Origin: Legionellales bacterium
Lineage (GTDB): Bacteria > Pseudomonadota > Gammaproteobacteria > PIVX01
Direction of reading: 5' to 3'
Length of the DNA stretch: 18,143 bases
Assembly: GCA_013215905.1 (NCBI GenBank)
Contig: JABSQI010000013.1
Location: 1-18,143, forward strand
In this document: positions 1-7,222 of the stretch, one piece after another
How positions within the stretch are numbered: position 1 is the first letter of the stretch
How the letters are laid out: each line of letters begins with the position of its first letter
Notes under the pieces: model-generated
What the model was told of the DNA's origin: nothing
Database searches by the model: none
Seen by the model: only the letters and a program-made list of their open reading frames with translations
Translations under genes and position numbers: made by a program

Positions 1-695
1 TGTTGTCTTAATGTAATATCCGCATCAGTAAGCATATCCGCTAAAACGTGCGTTACAACCATGTTAGTCGTATCTGTTGGTGTAAATTTTTGTGCTGCAT
101 AATTAGCTCCTGCATTACGAGTATCTAAACCAACTGTTAATCTGTTAGAATCAGCCGTTACAATACCAAATAATTGCTGCCATAAACCGTCAAACTTTGT
201 AAAGTATCCAATTGTAGTTCCGTTTGTAATGTTTCCACCGCCACTAACTAAAGAAGCGTTTGTGTCTGCAAACCATGCATTTCTGTAAATTGTCTCAGCT
301 AAAGCATTTGCAATTACTTTATCAACCATGAATGTTGCAAAGTCTGTAATATCTGGAGCATCAACACCATTCTTTTTTGAATAGTTCAAAAACGAAGGCT
401 CTAATTCTTTATAACAAAAACCTAATCTATCAGAAATTGTTGCTAAGTTCCAGAATTTTTCACTTAGTGTAACATCATTAGATGCTTCTGATGGGTTACA
501 ACCTCCTGAAGCTAATCCTAATAAACCATTTAATTGGCTCATTATTACTATCTGTTTTTGTGCTTTAATACCTTCATCAATAGAATGTAAACTTTCTAAA
601 GAAGGGTTTTGTAATTGTTTTTCAAATAACACTTCTGCAAAGTCTTTTACTTCGTCTCCGTTGAATGTTATTTGTGATGGGTCAAAAAATGGCAT
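1..695 (-). CDS. Major capsid protein, N-terminal 231 residues (runs off left edge)
   Basis: The minus-strand frame is open from an ATG at 695 to the window edge, giving 231 residues with no stop, so the C-terminus is missing. The protein starts MPFFDPSQITFNGDEV. It contains a 'LSEKFWNLATISDRLGFC' stretch, a 'DFATFMVDKVIANALAETI' helix and 'YRNAWFAD', a pattern I associate with capsid proteins of Bacteroidota tailed phages. The position directly downstream of a ClpP-type prohead protease/scaffold gene, with a 26-base gap, supports the capsid call. The start has a very A-rich leader (AAAAATAAAAAGATATG), typical of strongly translated genes in this phylum, which lack Shine-Dalgarno sites. A capsid-associated protein other than the main subunit is the alternative. 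A fold prediction on the full gene would settle it. Confidence 0.72.
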   Translation of the reverse strand, partial: MPFFDPSQITFNGDEVKDFAEVLFEKQLQNPSLESLHSIDEGIKAQKQIVIMSQLNGLLGLASGGCNPSEASNDVTLSEKFWNLATISDRLGFCYKELEPSFLNYSKKNGVDAPDITDFATFMVDKVIANALAETIYRNAWFADTNASLVSGGGNITNGTTIGYFTKFDGLWQQLFGIVTADSNRLTVGLDTRNAGANYAAQKFTPTDTTNMVVTHVLADMLTDADITLRQ

Positions 696-721
696 ATCTT
701 TTTATTTTTTATTGTTTATAA
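696..721 (-). promoter_or_regulatory. A-rich translation leader of the capsid gene
   Basis: The gap between the protease stop and the capsid ATG is almost pure A/T on the minus strand and ends AAAAATAAAAAGAT before the ATG. It has no GGAGG-like site. In Bacteroidota, A-rich upstream sequence rather than a Shine-Dalgarno motif favours strong initiation, which fits a highly expressed capsid gene. The same style of leader precedes the internal ATG at 1264 and the ATG at 17383. No TAnnTTTG promoter motif is in the gap, so the capsid is probably cotranscribed with the protease. Confidence 0.45.
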
Positions 722-1264
722 TTATTTTTTTGTTTCTTCTCTTTTCGCTTGTATCTTCTCTTTAAAAGATAAAGTTTTAGGCTTAGCATTCTTGTTAAAA
801 GTTTTCTTTGCTGCTTGCACTTGGTGAGTACTTGAAATTGTTGATTTAAACTCAGTAAGTTTTGCTTCAATATCAGTTTCAAACTTTGCGTTCATTTTAA
901 CTTTCAATTCTTCAATTGCTTTAGAATGATTTGCATCTGCTGAAGCTGCATTATCTGTTAACTCTTTAATCTTAGCGTTAAGTTCTTCAACTGTTGCATC
1001 TGCCTCAACTTCTACAATCTCAGAAACTAAACCATCAACAACAACTATTACCGTTCCGTTTTCGATTGTGTAACTATCATTAGGCGCTACATCTTCTCCA
1101 ATGAATACTTCTTCACCTACTGCTGGAATTTCTCCCTCAGAAGCGTAACTTAATTCACCTTTGTCTGTAGCAATCATAATTGCTTTAACATCTTCTTTTT
1201 TAGTTAAAAGAGCTTTTATTTCTGCAAGTCCTTTATCTAGTTTTTCTCCTAGTGTTTTTTCCAT
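722..1264 (-). CDS. Possible nested scaffold protein from an internal in-frame start
   Basis: Inside the protease gene, an in-frame ATG at 1264 (residue 190) lies at the junction between the protease domain and the scaffold-like region. It is preceded by AAACAAAATAATAATAAG, an A-rich leader much like those before genuine starts here (for example AAAACAATAAGAAATGG before the genes at 16488 and 16165). Translation from it would give a 180-residue protein starting MEKTLGEKLDKGLAEI, with the beta segment and charged helices but no protease. Phage lambda makes scaffold Nu3 this way from within gene C. The leader and domain boundary are seen in the sequence; use of the start is inference. Confidence 0.4.
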   Translation of the reverse strand: MEKTLGEKLDKGLAEIKALLTKKEDVKAIMIATDKGELSYASEGEIPAVGEEVFIGEDVAPNDSYTIENGTVIVVVDGLVSEIVEVEADATVEELNAKIKELTDNAASADANHSKAIEELKVKMNAKFETDIEAKLTEFKSTISSTHQVQAAKKTFNKNAKPKTLSFKEKIQAKREETKK

Positions 1265-1831
1265 CTTATTATTATTTTGTTTATTTACTTTGTTTAAAAA
1301 TGCTACTGCTTTAAGTTCTACCCTCGGTATAATCTCAGATACAAAACCTAATGTTTTACATTCTTCATCCGTTAAAGATGTCTCCTGTCTCATTAAGCCC
1401 TCTAAGGCTGGTTTTCCTAAACCTGTTGCTTTCATATACATTGATAGCATTTGCTTCTGTACTGGCTCAATGTTATCCGCTGCTCTTCTTAACTCTTCAG
1501 CATTTCCATTAACACCAACTAATAAAGGGTTATGAATAAAATACTCAGTACCCGCTATCATTTTACGATTCTCTAAAGGAACTGATAAATGTATTTCTGT
1601 ACCCATTGAAGCACATTGCACTTCTGCAATAGTTACCGCATTAGGTATTTTAGAAATATAATCAGCTATTAGTTTTCCAGTATCAACCGAACCGCCTTGA
1701 CTATTAATGTGGAAATACAATTGAGTTGCTAGTTTATTAGCTTCTACCTGTACTATAACGTCTTGAAGCTCAACGCCTTTTTCGTCTTCTGTACTTCCAA
1801 TCTGTCCTGTTATGTAAATGTGTCCTATCAT
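722..1831 (-). CDS. ClpP-type prohead protease fused to a scaffold-like C-terminal region
   Basis: This 369-residue protein has a ClpP/S14-type serine protease domain at about residues 1-175. It shows 'INSQGGSV' (42-49), the probable nucleophile S75 in 'CASMG' and the probable base H100 in 'FIHNP', followed by a typical 'LTDEECKTLGFVSEII' end. Residues 190-369 have no protease features. They hold a small beta-rich segment (about 210-280) and a charged helical region (about 280-369) with a lysine-rich tail. Such proteases mature the prohead by cutting scaffold and capsid. A C-terminal scaffold fusion is common in tailed phages, and the capsid gene follows directly. The methionine at residue 190 has an A-rich leader and may be an internal start (separate entry). 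The gap upstream of the start also holds a plus-strand promoter. Confidence 0.85.
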   Translation of the reverse strand: MIGHIYITGQIGSTEDEKGVELQDVIVQVEANKLATQLYFHINSQGGSVDTGKLIADYISKIPNAVTIAEVQCASMGTEIHLSVPLENRKMIAGTEYFIHNPLLVGVNGNAEELRRAADNIEPVQKQMLSMYMKATGLGKPALEGLMRQETSLTDEECKTLGFVSEIIPRVELKAVAFLNKVNKQNNNKMEKTLGEKLDKGLAEIKALLTKKEDVKAIMIATDKGELSYASEGEIPAVGEEVFIGEDVAPNDSYTIENGTVIVVVDGLVSEIVEVEADATVEELNAKIKELTDNAASADANHSKAIEELKVKMNAKFETDIEAKLTEFKSTISSTHQVQAAKKTFNKNAKPKTLSFKEKIQAKREETKK

Positions 1832-1860
1832 ATTACTTGTAAAAATAAATAAGTATTATA

Positions 1861-1891
1861 TTTGAAATGTATTAAGGTTTTAATATATTTG
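1861..1891 (+). promoter_or_regulatory. Bacteroidota-type promoter for the plus-strand gene at 1896
   Basis: TTTG at 1861-1864 is followed, after 19 bases, by TATATTTG at 1884-1891. This fits the Bacteroidota primary sigma factor consensus (-33 TTTG or TTG, then -7 TAnnTTTG). A second TATATTTG overlaps the -33 element at 1857-1864. The -7 box ends only four bases before the ATG, so transcription would start at or very near the start codon. It is the best promoter match I found in the window. Confidence 0.65.
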
Positions 1892-1895
1892 TTTT

Positions 1896-2090
1896 ATGAG
1901 AAAAATAATTGAAGGACTAAAAGAGCAAAAAGAATTAGCAGAAAAGACATTTATAAAAAACTGTATTATAAAGAGAAGGTCTTTAGTTAACTCCTGTATT
2001 CCTGATACTGAATCCTACCTAGATGATATATTAAGTTTAGACATAGCAATAAGTGTTTTAGAGAATAACAACGCTTGTAAAGCATCTTAA
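1896..2090 (+). CDS. Small unknown protein, the only plus-strand gene; moron candidate
   Basis: This 64-residue protein (MRKIIEGLKEQKELAEKTF...) is predicted to be mostly helical and rich in lysine and glutamate. It has two cysteines mid-chain (C23, C34) and one near the end (C61), and no signal peptide or membrane segment. I do not recognise a family. It is accepted as real because a near-perfect promoter lies directly upstream, no minus-strand gene covers the region, and it fills the gap between two minus-strand genes. It ends four bases from the end of the 80-residue helix-turn-helix gene, and the 10-base palindrome TAATATATTA at 2088-2097 holds both stop codons. Its own promoter and opposite orientation inside a late operon resemble phage morons, cargo genes often expressed from the prophage. 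Function unknown. Confidence 0.6.
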   Translation: MRKIIEGLKEQKELAEKTFIKNCIIKRRSLVNSCIPDTESYLDDILSLDIAISVLENNNACKAS

Positions 2091-2094
2091 TATA

Positions 2095-2337
2095 TTACCT
2101 CAAAGCCTTTAAAGCATATCGAATTGTTTGTTCTGAACAATTGAATTGATCTGCACTATCAAATAAGGTTTGGCTTATAGTGTCGTTTAAATGTTTGTTT
2201 GCTTCCAACCTATGATTGTAATAATCGTAGATGTTTAAATAGTGTAATACTTTGAAAGGAATAAATCCATTCTTCAGTAAAAAATCTAAAGTTCCGTTAT
2301 CTTTTAATTTCTTTAACTCAATTACTTTGTTTGTCAT
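2095..2337 (-). CDS. Small helix-turn-helix DNA-binding protein
   Basis: This 80-residue protein has a C-terminal helix-turn-helix at about residues 57-80 (SADQFNCSEQTIRYALKAL), a pattern seen in small regulators of Bacteroidota phages and mobile elements. Before it comes a 'KNGFIPFKVLHYLNIYDYY' segment, probably helical. The start lies three bases after the tape measure stop, so it is probably translated from the tail transcript. It ends four bases from the end of the oppositely oriented gene at 1896-2090. A DNA-binding protein at the end of a tail operon is unexpected. It could control the neighbouring plus-strand promoter or late transcription, or its HTH-like segment could have another role. 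The target is unknown. Confidence 0.7.
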   Translation of the reverse strand: MTNKVIELKKLKDNGTLDFLLKNGFIPFKVLHYLNIYDYYNHRLEANKHLNDTISQTLFDSADQFNCSEQTIRYALKALR

Positions 2338-2340
2338 ATT

Positions 2341-4788
2341 TTAAAAAGTTGCTCTTACTTGTACGTTGTTTAAATCGCTTTGACTATCGTTAATTTCTTC
2401 TACTAAAACAATCGGTGCTGGTTGCGCTCCTATTATCTCTACTAAATCATTAGTACTTTGTACGCTGTTATCAACTGAACTCGTAGCATTGTTTAATGCA
2501 ATACCACCATCTTGAAACATAGTACCTCCCCTTTCCATGAATGGAACACCATTACCGTTAAAAGAGTTAAGGTCGCTATAATTTTGCAACATTGCTGTAT
2601 TTTTCTTGTTTATTACTGCGAACAATTCACCCTTCTCAACTTCAATACTTGTACCATCTGAAAATACACCTTTAGTACCACCGTTTGAGTGGGGTTGACC
2701 TCCGAACACGCCACCCTTAGCCGCTTTTGTAGATGTTATATTGGAAACTGCTGCAAATCCTGTTACACTTGCCGCAAGTACTGCGGGTATAGCTGCTGGA
2801 TAACCCAACGCAACACCAGCCGTAATACCTTGATAAGTATTGATTGTGGCTTGTGCGAGTGCAAACGCCTTTCCCGCTGCGCTTTCTTCTCCAAATATGG
2901 CAACCGCTGAATTTAACAAAGAATCTGCAATAGCTAATTTTTGACTTGCTAATGCTTGTTTGTTTTTTAATTCAAGTTTATCGAATTTTTTATGTATAAG
3001 TTCTAAGTCTGCCCCGTTTTCTTGAGCCGCTGTAACTTCTTGTGTCCTTTGTCTGTCTAAATCCTGTTGCCTTAAAACAAATTCATCTTCACGGTTTAAT
3101 AAATCAATTTCTCTCTGATTTTCTAAATCGACAATAGTCTGTTCATTTTTCGCTTCTGTTCTTTCTGCTTCTAATTCAGAAAGTAATAATCTGTTTTCAT
3201 CGTTTATTAAATTAACAGCGTCATTAAATTCTGTTTGAGATATAAGTTTTTGTTCTAATTTTAACGCTTCAGATTTTAACTGTTCATCGTTAATTAATTT
3301 TAACCTTTCTTTTTCTTCAGCTACTAATTCTTCTGTAAGGAATTTATTAGCTTCTAATTTTGATCTGTTTGAATCAAGTAATATCTGTAATTCCCTATCT
3401 GCAATTTCAACTTTCTTTTCAATCTCAACATCAAGCAATGCCAACTTATCTCTATTTAAAGAATTTATATTTGTAAGTTGTTCAGATTCTTGTCCTGTAA
3501 TCCTTTCGTTAATATCTGCTATTTCAATTAACGCTTCAGTTCTTTCGTCTAGGTTAGCTGAAGATTTACCCTCTAATGCGATTCTTTGATTTGCAACATT
3601 TAACGCTTGATTTGCAATTGCTAACTCTTGTTTTGATTGTTCTTTTAATATTTCACCAAGTTTAACGTTTGCCGCAATTCTTAGTTCAATGCTTAACGCT
3701 TCATCATCTCTGATTTGCCTTTGCTTTTCAGCGTCTTTTAAGAACTCTAATTGTATGATCCTTAAATTTCTTTGAGACCTAACCAATGCAGCTTCAGCAT
3801 CTGCCAATTTAGCCGCCTTATTTGCCGCTATCAATGCAGCATCTCCGAAATCACTAACCGCTTGACTTGCATCTTGTATTTTACCTACAATATCTTCAAC
3901 ACCTAGTGTAACTTTAGCAACTGCATTTGCTGCGGTCTTTCCCGCTTCTGCAAAGTCTCCACTAAACAATTGACTAATTGCTTTACCAAGTTGAGGTAAC
4001 AATTCTAACAACCCATTAAAAGAATTAGTAATCCTAGTTTTAAAGAAATCTGCAAATGATTTTAAAGCCTCTTTGGGGTTCTCAAACATTGCAACTAAAT
4101 TGATTGCAACCTTTTCTATAACATCTAAAAACGCTGTCATTATACCGCCCAATATCGCTTGTGCTTTAGCAAACTTATTCGCTCCATCTTCTGACCTTGT
4201 AAACGCTTTTTTAAGTAATGCAAAGGCAGCAACTAAACCAGTTATTAAAAGTAGTATAGGTATTTTTGATAATGCTTTTAATTGAGAACCGTAACCACCT
4301 GTTGCATCGTCTAAGTCTCCAAACCCTTTAGCAAGTCCTCTGTTCGCTTTTTCGTAATCACCAACACTTCTAAAATTGTTTCCTACTTCTTCTTCATTTC
4401 CTTTTAACGCTTTTGTTGTATCGTTTATTTGATCTTTTAATTCCTTACCTCGTTTGCCAGTTTCTCTTTCTGCTTCGCTTAACTTGTTATACTCCAACGT
4501 CATAACAGACAATTGTGCTTTCAATTGTTCATTACTTCCCGCGTTCGCTTTGTTGGCAGTAGTTAAATTTGATATTGTTTTATTCGTTTCGGCTAATTCT
4601 TTTTTATTTTCTCTTAATGCTTCTGTATTCTGTTGATAAGCAATAGAGCCTTCTTCACCCGATTTTTTTAATTCTTTTTGTGCCTTATTTATGTCGGAAA
4701 TCTTTTTATTTAATTGCGCAGCATTTGAAGTAAAATCACTTACATCAAATTTTAAATCTATTATTACCGTTTTCTTTTCTGTTGCCAT
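2341..4788 (-). CDS. Tail tape measure protein
   Basis: The 815 residues have the layout of a tape measure protein, which sets tail length and takes part in DNA entry. Residues 1-150 are charged, helical and coiled-coil-like. A hydrophobic segment follows at 176-192 (IPILLLITGLVAAFALL), with weaker ones to about 240. A very long Glu/Lys/Leu coiled coil spans roughly 330-635. A hydrophobic Ala/Gly-rich stretch covers about 640-705, and the C-terminal domain holds 'HSNGGTKG' and 'VEKGELFAVINKK', which recur at the C-termini of Bacteroidota tape measure proteins. The start lies two bases after the stop of the 656-residue tail protein. At about 1.5 angstroms per residue, the usual rule for siphophages, it predicts a tail of roughly 120 nm. 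Confidence 0.88.
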   Translation of the reverse strand: MATEKKTVIIDLKFDVSDFTSNAAQLNKKISDINKAQKELKKSGEEGSIAYQQNTEALRENKKELAETNKTISNLTTANKANAGSNEQLKAQLSVMTLEYNKLSEAERETGKRGKELKDQINDTTKALKGNEEEVGNNFRSVGDYEKANRGLAKGFGDLDDATGGYGSQLKALSKIPILLLITGLVAAFALLKKAFTRSEDGANKFAKAQAILGGIMTAFLDVIEKVAINLVAMFENPKEALKSFADFFKTRITNSFNGLLELLPQLGKAISQLFSGDFAEAGKTAANAVAKVTLGVEDIVGKIQDASQAVSDFGDAALIAANKAAKLADAEAALVRSQRNLRIIQLEFLKDAEKQRQIRDDEALSIELRIAANVKLGEILKEQSKQELAIANQALNVANQRIALEGKSSANLDERTEALIEIADINERITGQESEQLTNINSLNRDKLALLDVEIEKKVEIADRELQILLDSNRSKLEANKFLTEELVAEEKERLKLINDEQLKSEALKLEQKLISQTEFNDAVNLINDENRLLLSELEAERTEAKNEQTIVDLENQREIDLLNREDEFVLRQQDLDRQRTQEVTAAQENGADLELIHKKFDKLELKNKQALASQKLAIADSLLNSAVAIFGEESAAGKAFALAQATINTYQGITAGVALGYPAAIPAVLAASVTGFAAVSNITSTKAAKGGVFGGQPHSNGGTKGVFSDGTSIEVEKGELFAVINKKNTAMLQNYSDLNSFNGNGVPFMERGGTMFQDGGIALNNATSSVDNSVQSTNDLVEIIGAQPAPIVLVEEINDSQSDLNNVQVRATF

Positions 4789-4790
4789 TT

Positions 4791-6761
4791 CTATAATCTT
4801 ATAAGGTCTACTTTTGTACTGCTTCCGTCTTTAAAGTTGCTTATTTTATCAACTGCAAAATAACCATTTATACTATATTCTTCAGTATGAACATCCAAAA
4901 ATATTGGTATTGTAAAATCAAACCCTACAACGTCAACCTCTTTTAAATTAAAGTTAGCTGTAATTGCTTTTGTTTTGTCTAACATTCCACGAACAGCATT
5001 GTAATTCGCAGCTACTAAACTATTAAATCCTAAAGAATCGCTTCTGCCTTCTTTGTCGAAATAAGCAAATGGAACGTTTGTTGTTGCTGTTCCTATTTCT
5101 GAATTTACGGTATTTTTAAAGTTTACCGTTTTAGTTTTTTTATCTAACAATAATATTCTTGAAACTTGGCTTTCAAAATGTTGGCTAATACTTTCTTGAA
5201 TTGGTACGCTTGGTACATCTTCGTTGCCAAACCTCGAAACCTTTTCAGAAGCAGCAGAAACAAGTTGAACAATATTCTTCGTTTGGATTAGGTGTTTATC
5301 ATCAACATCAAAAGAGCCTTCACCCTTTAAGGTTGGTACATCTTCAGCCTTACCATATTTCAAAAAGTTTGTTTGACCATAACCGCTAATTCTAAACTTA
5401 GTATTTACTTTTTTTAATGGATCAATTTTATCACTCCAATCATCAGCAATAGAAATGTTTTCGCTTAAATCATCCATCGGTGTCAAGATCAACTCTTGGG
5501 TAAATTCATTTGTCTGAACAACTAAAGAGTACATCTTTATTAAATCCTTAAAAACTTCGTCTTGCTTTGCCTTATAAAAAGATGGCATAGGTATTTGCGT
5601 GTTGAATGGGATATTTTGAGAAACATCTATTCTAAAAGAAGCGTCAGAAATACCAAAATTAATGGTATAATCTTCTGTTGCATCTCTTTGACCTACTGCA
5701 TAAGCGTTAACACTATAGGTTACATTTGGGTTCAAATAGATTAAAGGAGTCTGTATACCTCCAGTACTTGAATTAGCGTTCCAATCTGTTGAATCTGTAA
5801 CATTTGAAACTACTTCTTTTATTACTACACCATCAGCTAAAATCTGAACAGTCCAAGAAATAGGAAAATTACTAAAACTTAAAGATTCAGTTTCTATTGC
5901 AATAAACATATTAAAAGATAGCTTCCCGTAAAGAGGTTTATTAGGGTCGTAGTTCTGTCCTGAAAAATCAGGTAAAGAAAAGTTCTCAAAACTCAACACG
6001 TGATTAAATACCGCCTGAGTACCCGAACCAGTTAACAAACTTTGTACTAAATTACTTTGTATCCAATTCGCTGGAGTTCCAAAACTTGAAAACCCTGAAT
6101 TCTCTTCTGCTTCTTCTTCAGTAAATCCGAAAGTATCAGGTGTTAAAACTAATCTAGTATAATAATCCTTTTCTAAGAATGAACCTTTCAACGTGTAATT
6201 AATTGATTCTGCTGTTCTTCTCAACACATCACTAATAAATAAGCAAGGAAGTAAAGCGTCTGCATTTTGTAGCAAAGAGTTATCTAAAAGATCAGTTTCT
6301 TTTCCATAATCAACAATCGGATAAATATAACCTTCATTACTTGTGAAACTTGAAATAACATTTGATACCGTCCAATCATGAACTAAATAATCTAAGTCTA
6401 AATCGTTTATTTCTTTACCCTTAATCAAATCAAAGAATGAAATGTTTCCGCTATAAATTACTATTTTGTAACTGCTACCTACTGAATCAATCAACGCAAA
6501 ACCGTTCGACATAAACTCTATACCGTTTTGAATTATCTTCGCTTTTATCTTTTCATAAGGAAAGTTTGTCTCTGAATTAATATTAGTTAAATGCCCTATA
6601 ATCTCATTATTCTTTTGAGTTTTAGGAGCATTAAATTTATTGGATAAAAAGCCGCTTCTTTGGTTTGGGTTAGAAATACCACCAACTTGAAAAGTTAAAC
6701 CTATCCCTTTTTCATTCGATAATTCTATCATAGAATCATTTATGTAAACTTCTAAACTCAT
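4791..6761 (-). CDS. Large tail/baseplate structural protein
   Basis: This 656-residue protein is mostly beta-rich, with no catalytic motif I can recognise. Its N-terminus (IELSNEKGIGLTFQVGG, then SGFLSNKFNAPKTQKNNEIIG) resembles large tail proteins of Bacteroidota phages that begin with an 'L/APKTxxN' segment. A region near 165-195 (LPCLFISDVLRRTAESINYTL) also recurs in such proteins. It starts with an ATGA overlap on the 154-residue tail gene and ends two bases before the tape measure gene, so the three are translationally linked. The likely role is in the tail tip or baseplate; host binding is possible. The family resemblance is from memory, and the exact role is inferred from position. 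Confidence 0.6.
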   Translation of the reverse strand: MSLEVYINDSMIELSNEKGIGLTFQVGGISNPNQRSGFLSNKFNAPKTQKNNEIIGHLTNINSETNFPYEKIKAKIIQNGIEFMSNGFALIDSVGSSYKIVIYSGNISFFDLIKGKEINDLDLDYLVHDWTVSNVISSFTSNEGYIYPIVDYGKETDLLDNSLLQNADALLPCLFISDVLRRTAESINYTLKGSFLEKDYYTRLVLTPDTFGFTEEEAEENSGFSSFGTPANWIQSNLVQSLLTGSGTQAVFNHVLSFENFSLPDFSGQNYDPNKPLYGKLSFNMFIAIETESLSFSNFPISWTVQILADGVVIKEVVSNVTDSTDWNANSSTGGIQTPLIYLNPNVTYSVNAYAVGQRDATEDYTINFGISDASFRIDVSQNIPFNTQIPMPSFYKAKQDEVFKDLIKMYSLVVQTNEFTQELILTPMDDLSENISIADDWSDKIDPLKKVNTKFRISGYGQTNFLKYGKAEDVPTLKGEGSFDVDDKHLIQTKNIVQLVSAASEKVSRFGNEDVPSVPIQESISQHFESQVSRILLLDKKTKTVNFKNTVNSEIGTATTNVPFAYFDKEGRSDSLGFNSLVAANYNAVRGMLDKTKAITANFNLKEVDVVGFDFTIPIFLDVHTEEYSINGYFAVDKISNFKDGSSTKVDLIRL

Positions 6762-7222
6762 TCCTGTTGACTGTTTATCATTGGTAATTCTAATTTTAAC
6801 TTAACATTTAAAGCAGATGTTCCAGTTTTTAGGACTAACAAGCTGCCAGACTTAACCAGCACCCTTTGCCATTTTACGCCCTCAGTTTGCCACGTTAAAG
6901 GATTGATTAACATTTCCACGCTACCACTTTCGTAAAGGCTTCTTATACCGTCCATATCAGATTCTGAAATTCTAGCACCAACCTCTAAAACAGGCGCAAT
7001 ACTTTTACCTATCATGTTTATGTTCCCCGTTGCAGTTTCCAAATCAGTAACATTACTTTGATATTTACCGTTTGTTTTTGTTCTAGTAACTGTTGAATTT
7101 TCTTTATCAAATAGCCAGTAAGAAATACCACCAATTTTATTTAACCAACTTAAATACACAGGGTACTTGTGGCACTCTTTATTTATTTTAACTGATATTA
7201 CTTTTACAATTTTACCTGCCAT
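6758..7222 (-). CDS. Tail structural protein with YPVYLSWLN motif
   Basis: The 154 residues open with a strand-rich region containing 'CHKYPVYLSWLNKIGG' and 'ISYWLFDKE'. I associate this signature with structural proteins of flavobacterial phages next to tape measure genes. The C-terminal half holds 'VEMLINPLTWQTEGVKWQRVLVKSGS', and the predicted fold is beta-rich. It overlaps the upstream gene by one base at TAATG and the downstream 656-residue gene by ATGA. The spacing suggests fixed production ratios and a shared assembly, probably tail-tip or baseplate. No enzyme motif is seen. Confidence 0.55.
   Translation of the reverse strand: MAGKIVKVISVKINKECHKYPVYLSWLNKIGGISYWLFDKENSTVTRTKTNGKYQSNVTDLETATGNINMIGKSIAPVLEVGARISESDMDGIRSLYESGSVEMLINPLTWQTEGVKWQRVLVKSGSLLVLKTGTSALNVKLKLELPMINSQQE

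Noticed and set aside
1161..1535. Plus-strand open frame of 124 residues over the protease gene
   Set aside because: It lies wholly opposite the ClpP-type protease, which has convincing motifs. The product is a hydrophobic Leu/Ser-rich shadow without promoter or leader.
2689..2910. Plus-strand frame of 73 residues with many cysteines
   Set aside because: It is the reverse of the conserved Ala/Gly-rich C-terminal part of the tape measure protein; the cysteines are a by-product of codons for alanine on the other strand.
4896..4922. TATTTTTG with an upstream TTTG inside the 656-residue gene as a promoter for the tape measure
   Set aside because: The spacing is only 15 bases, the site is within a coding region, and the tape measure gene is coupled to the upstream gene; the match is expected by chance in AT-rich DNA.
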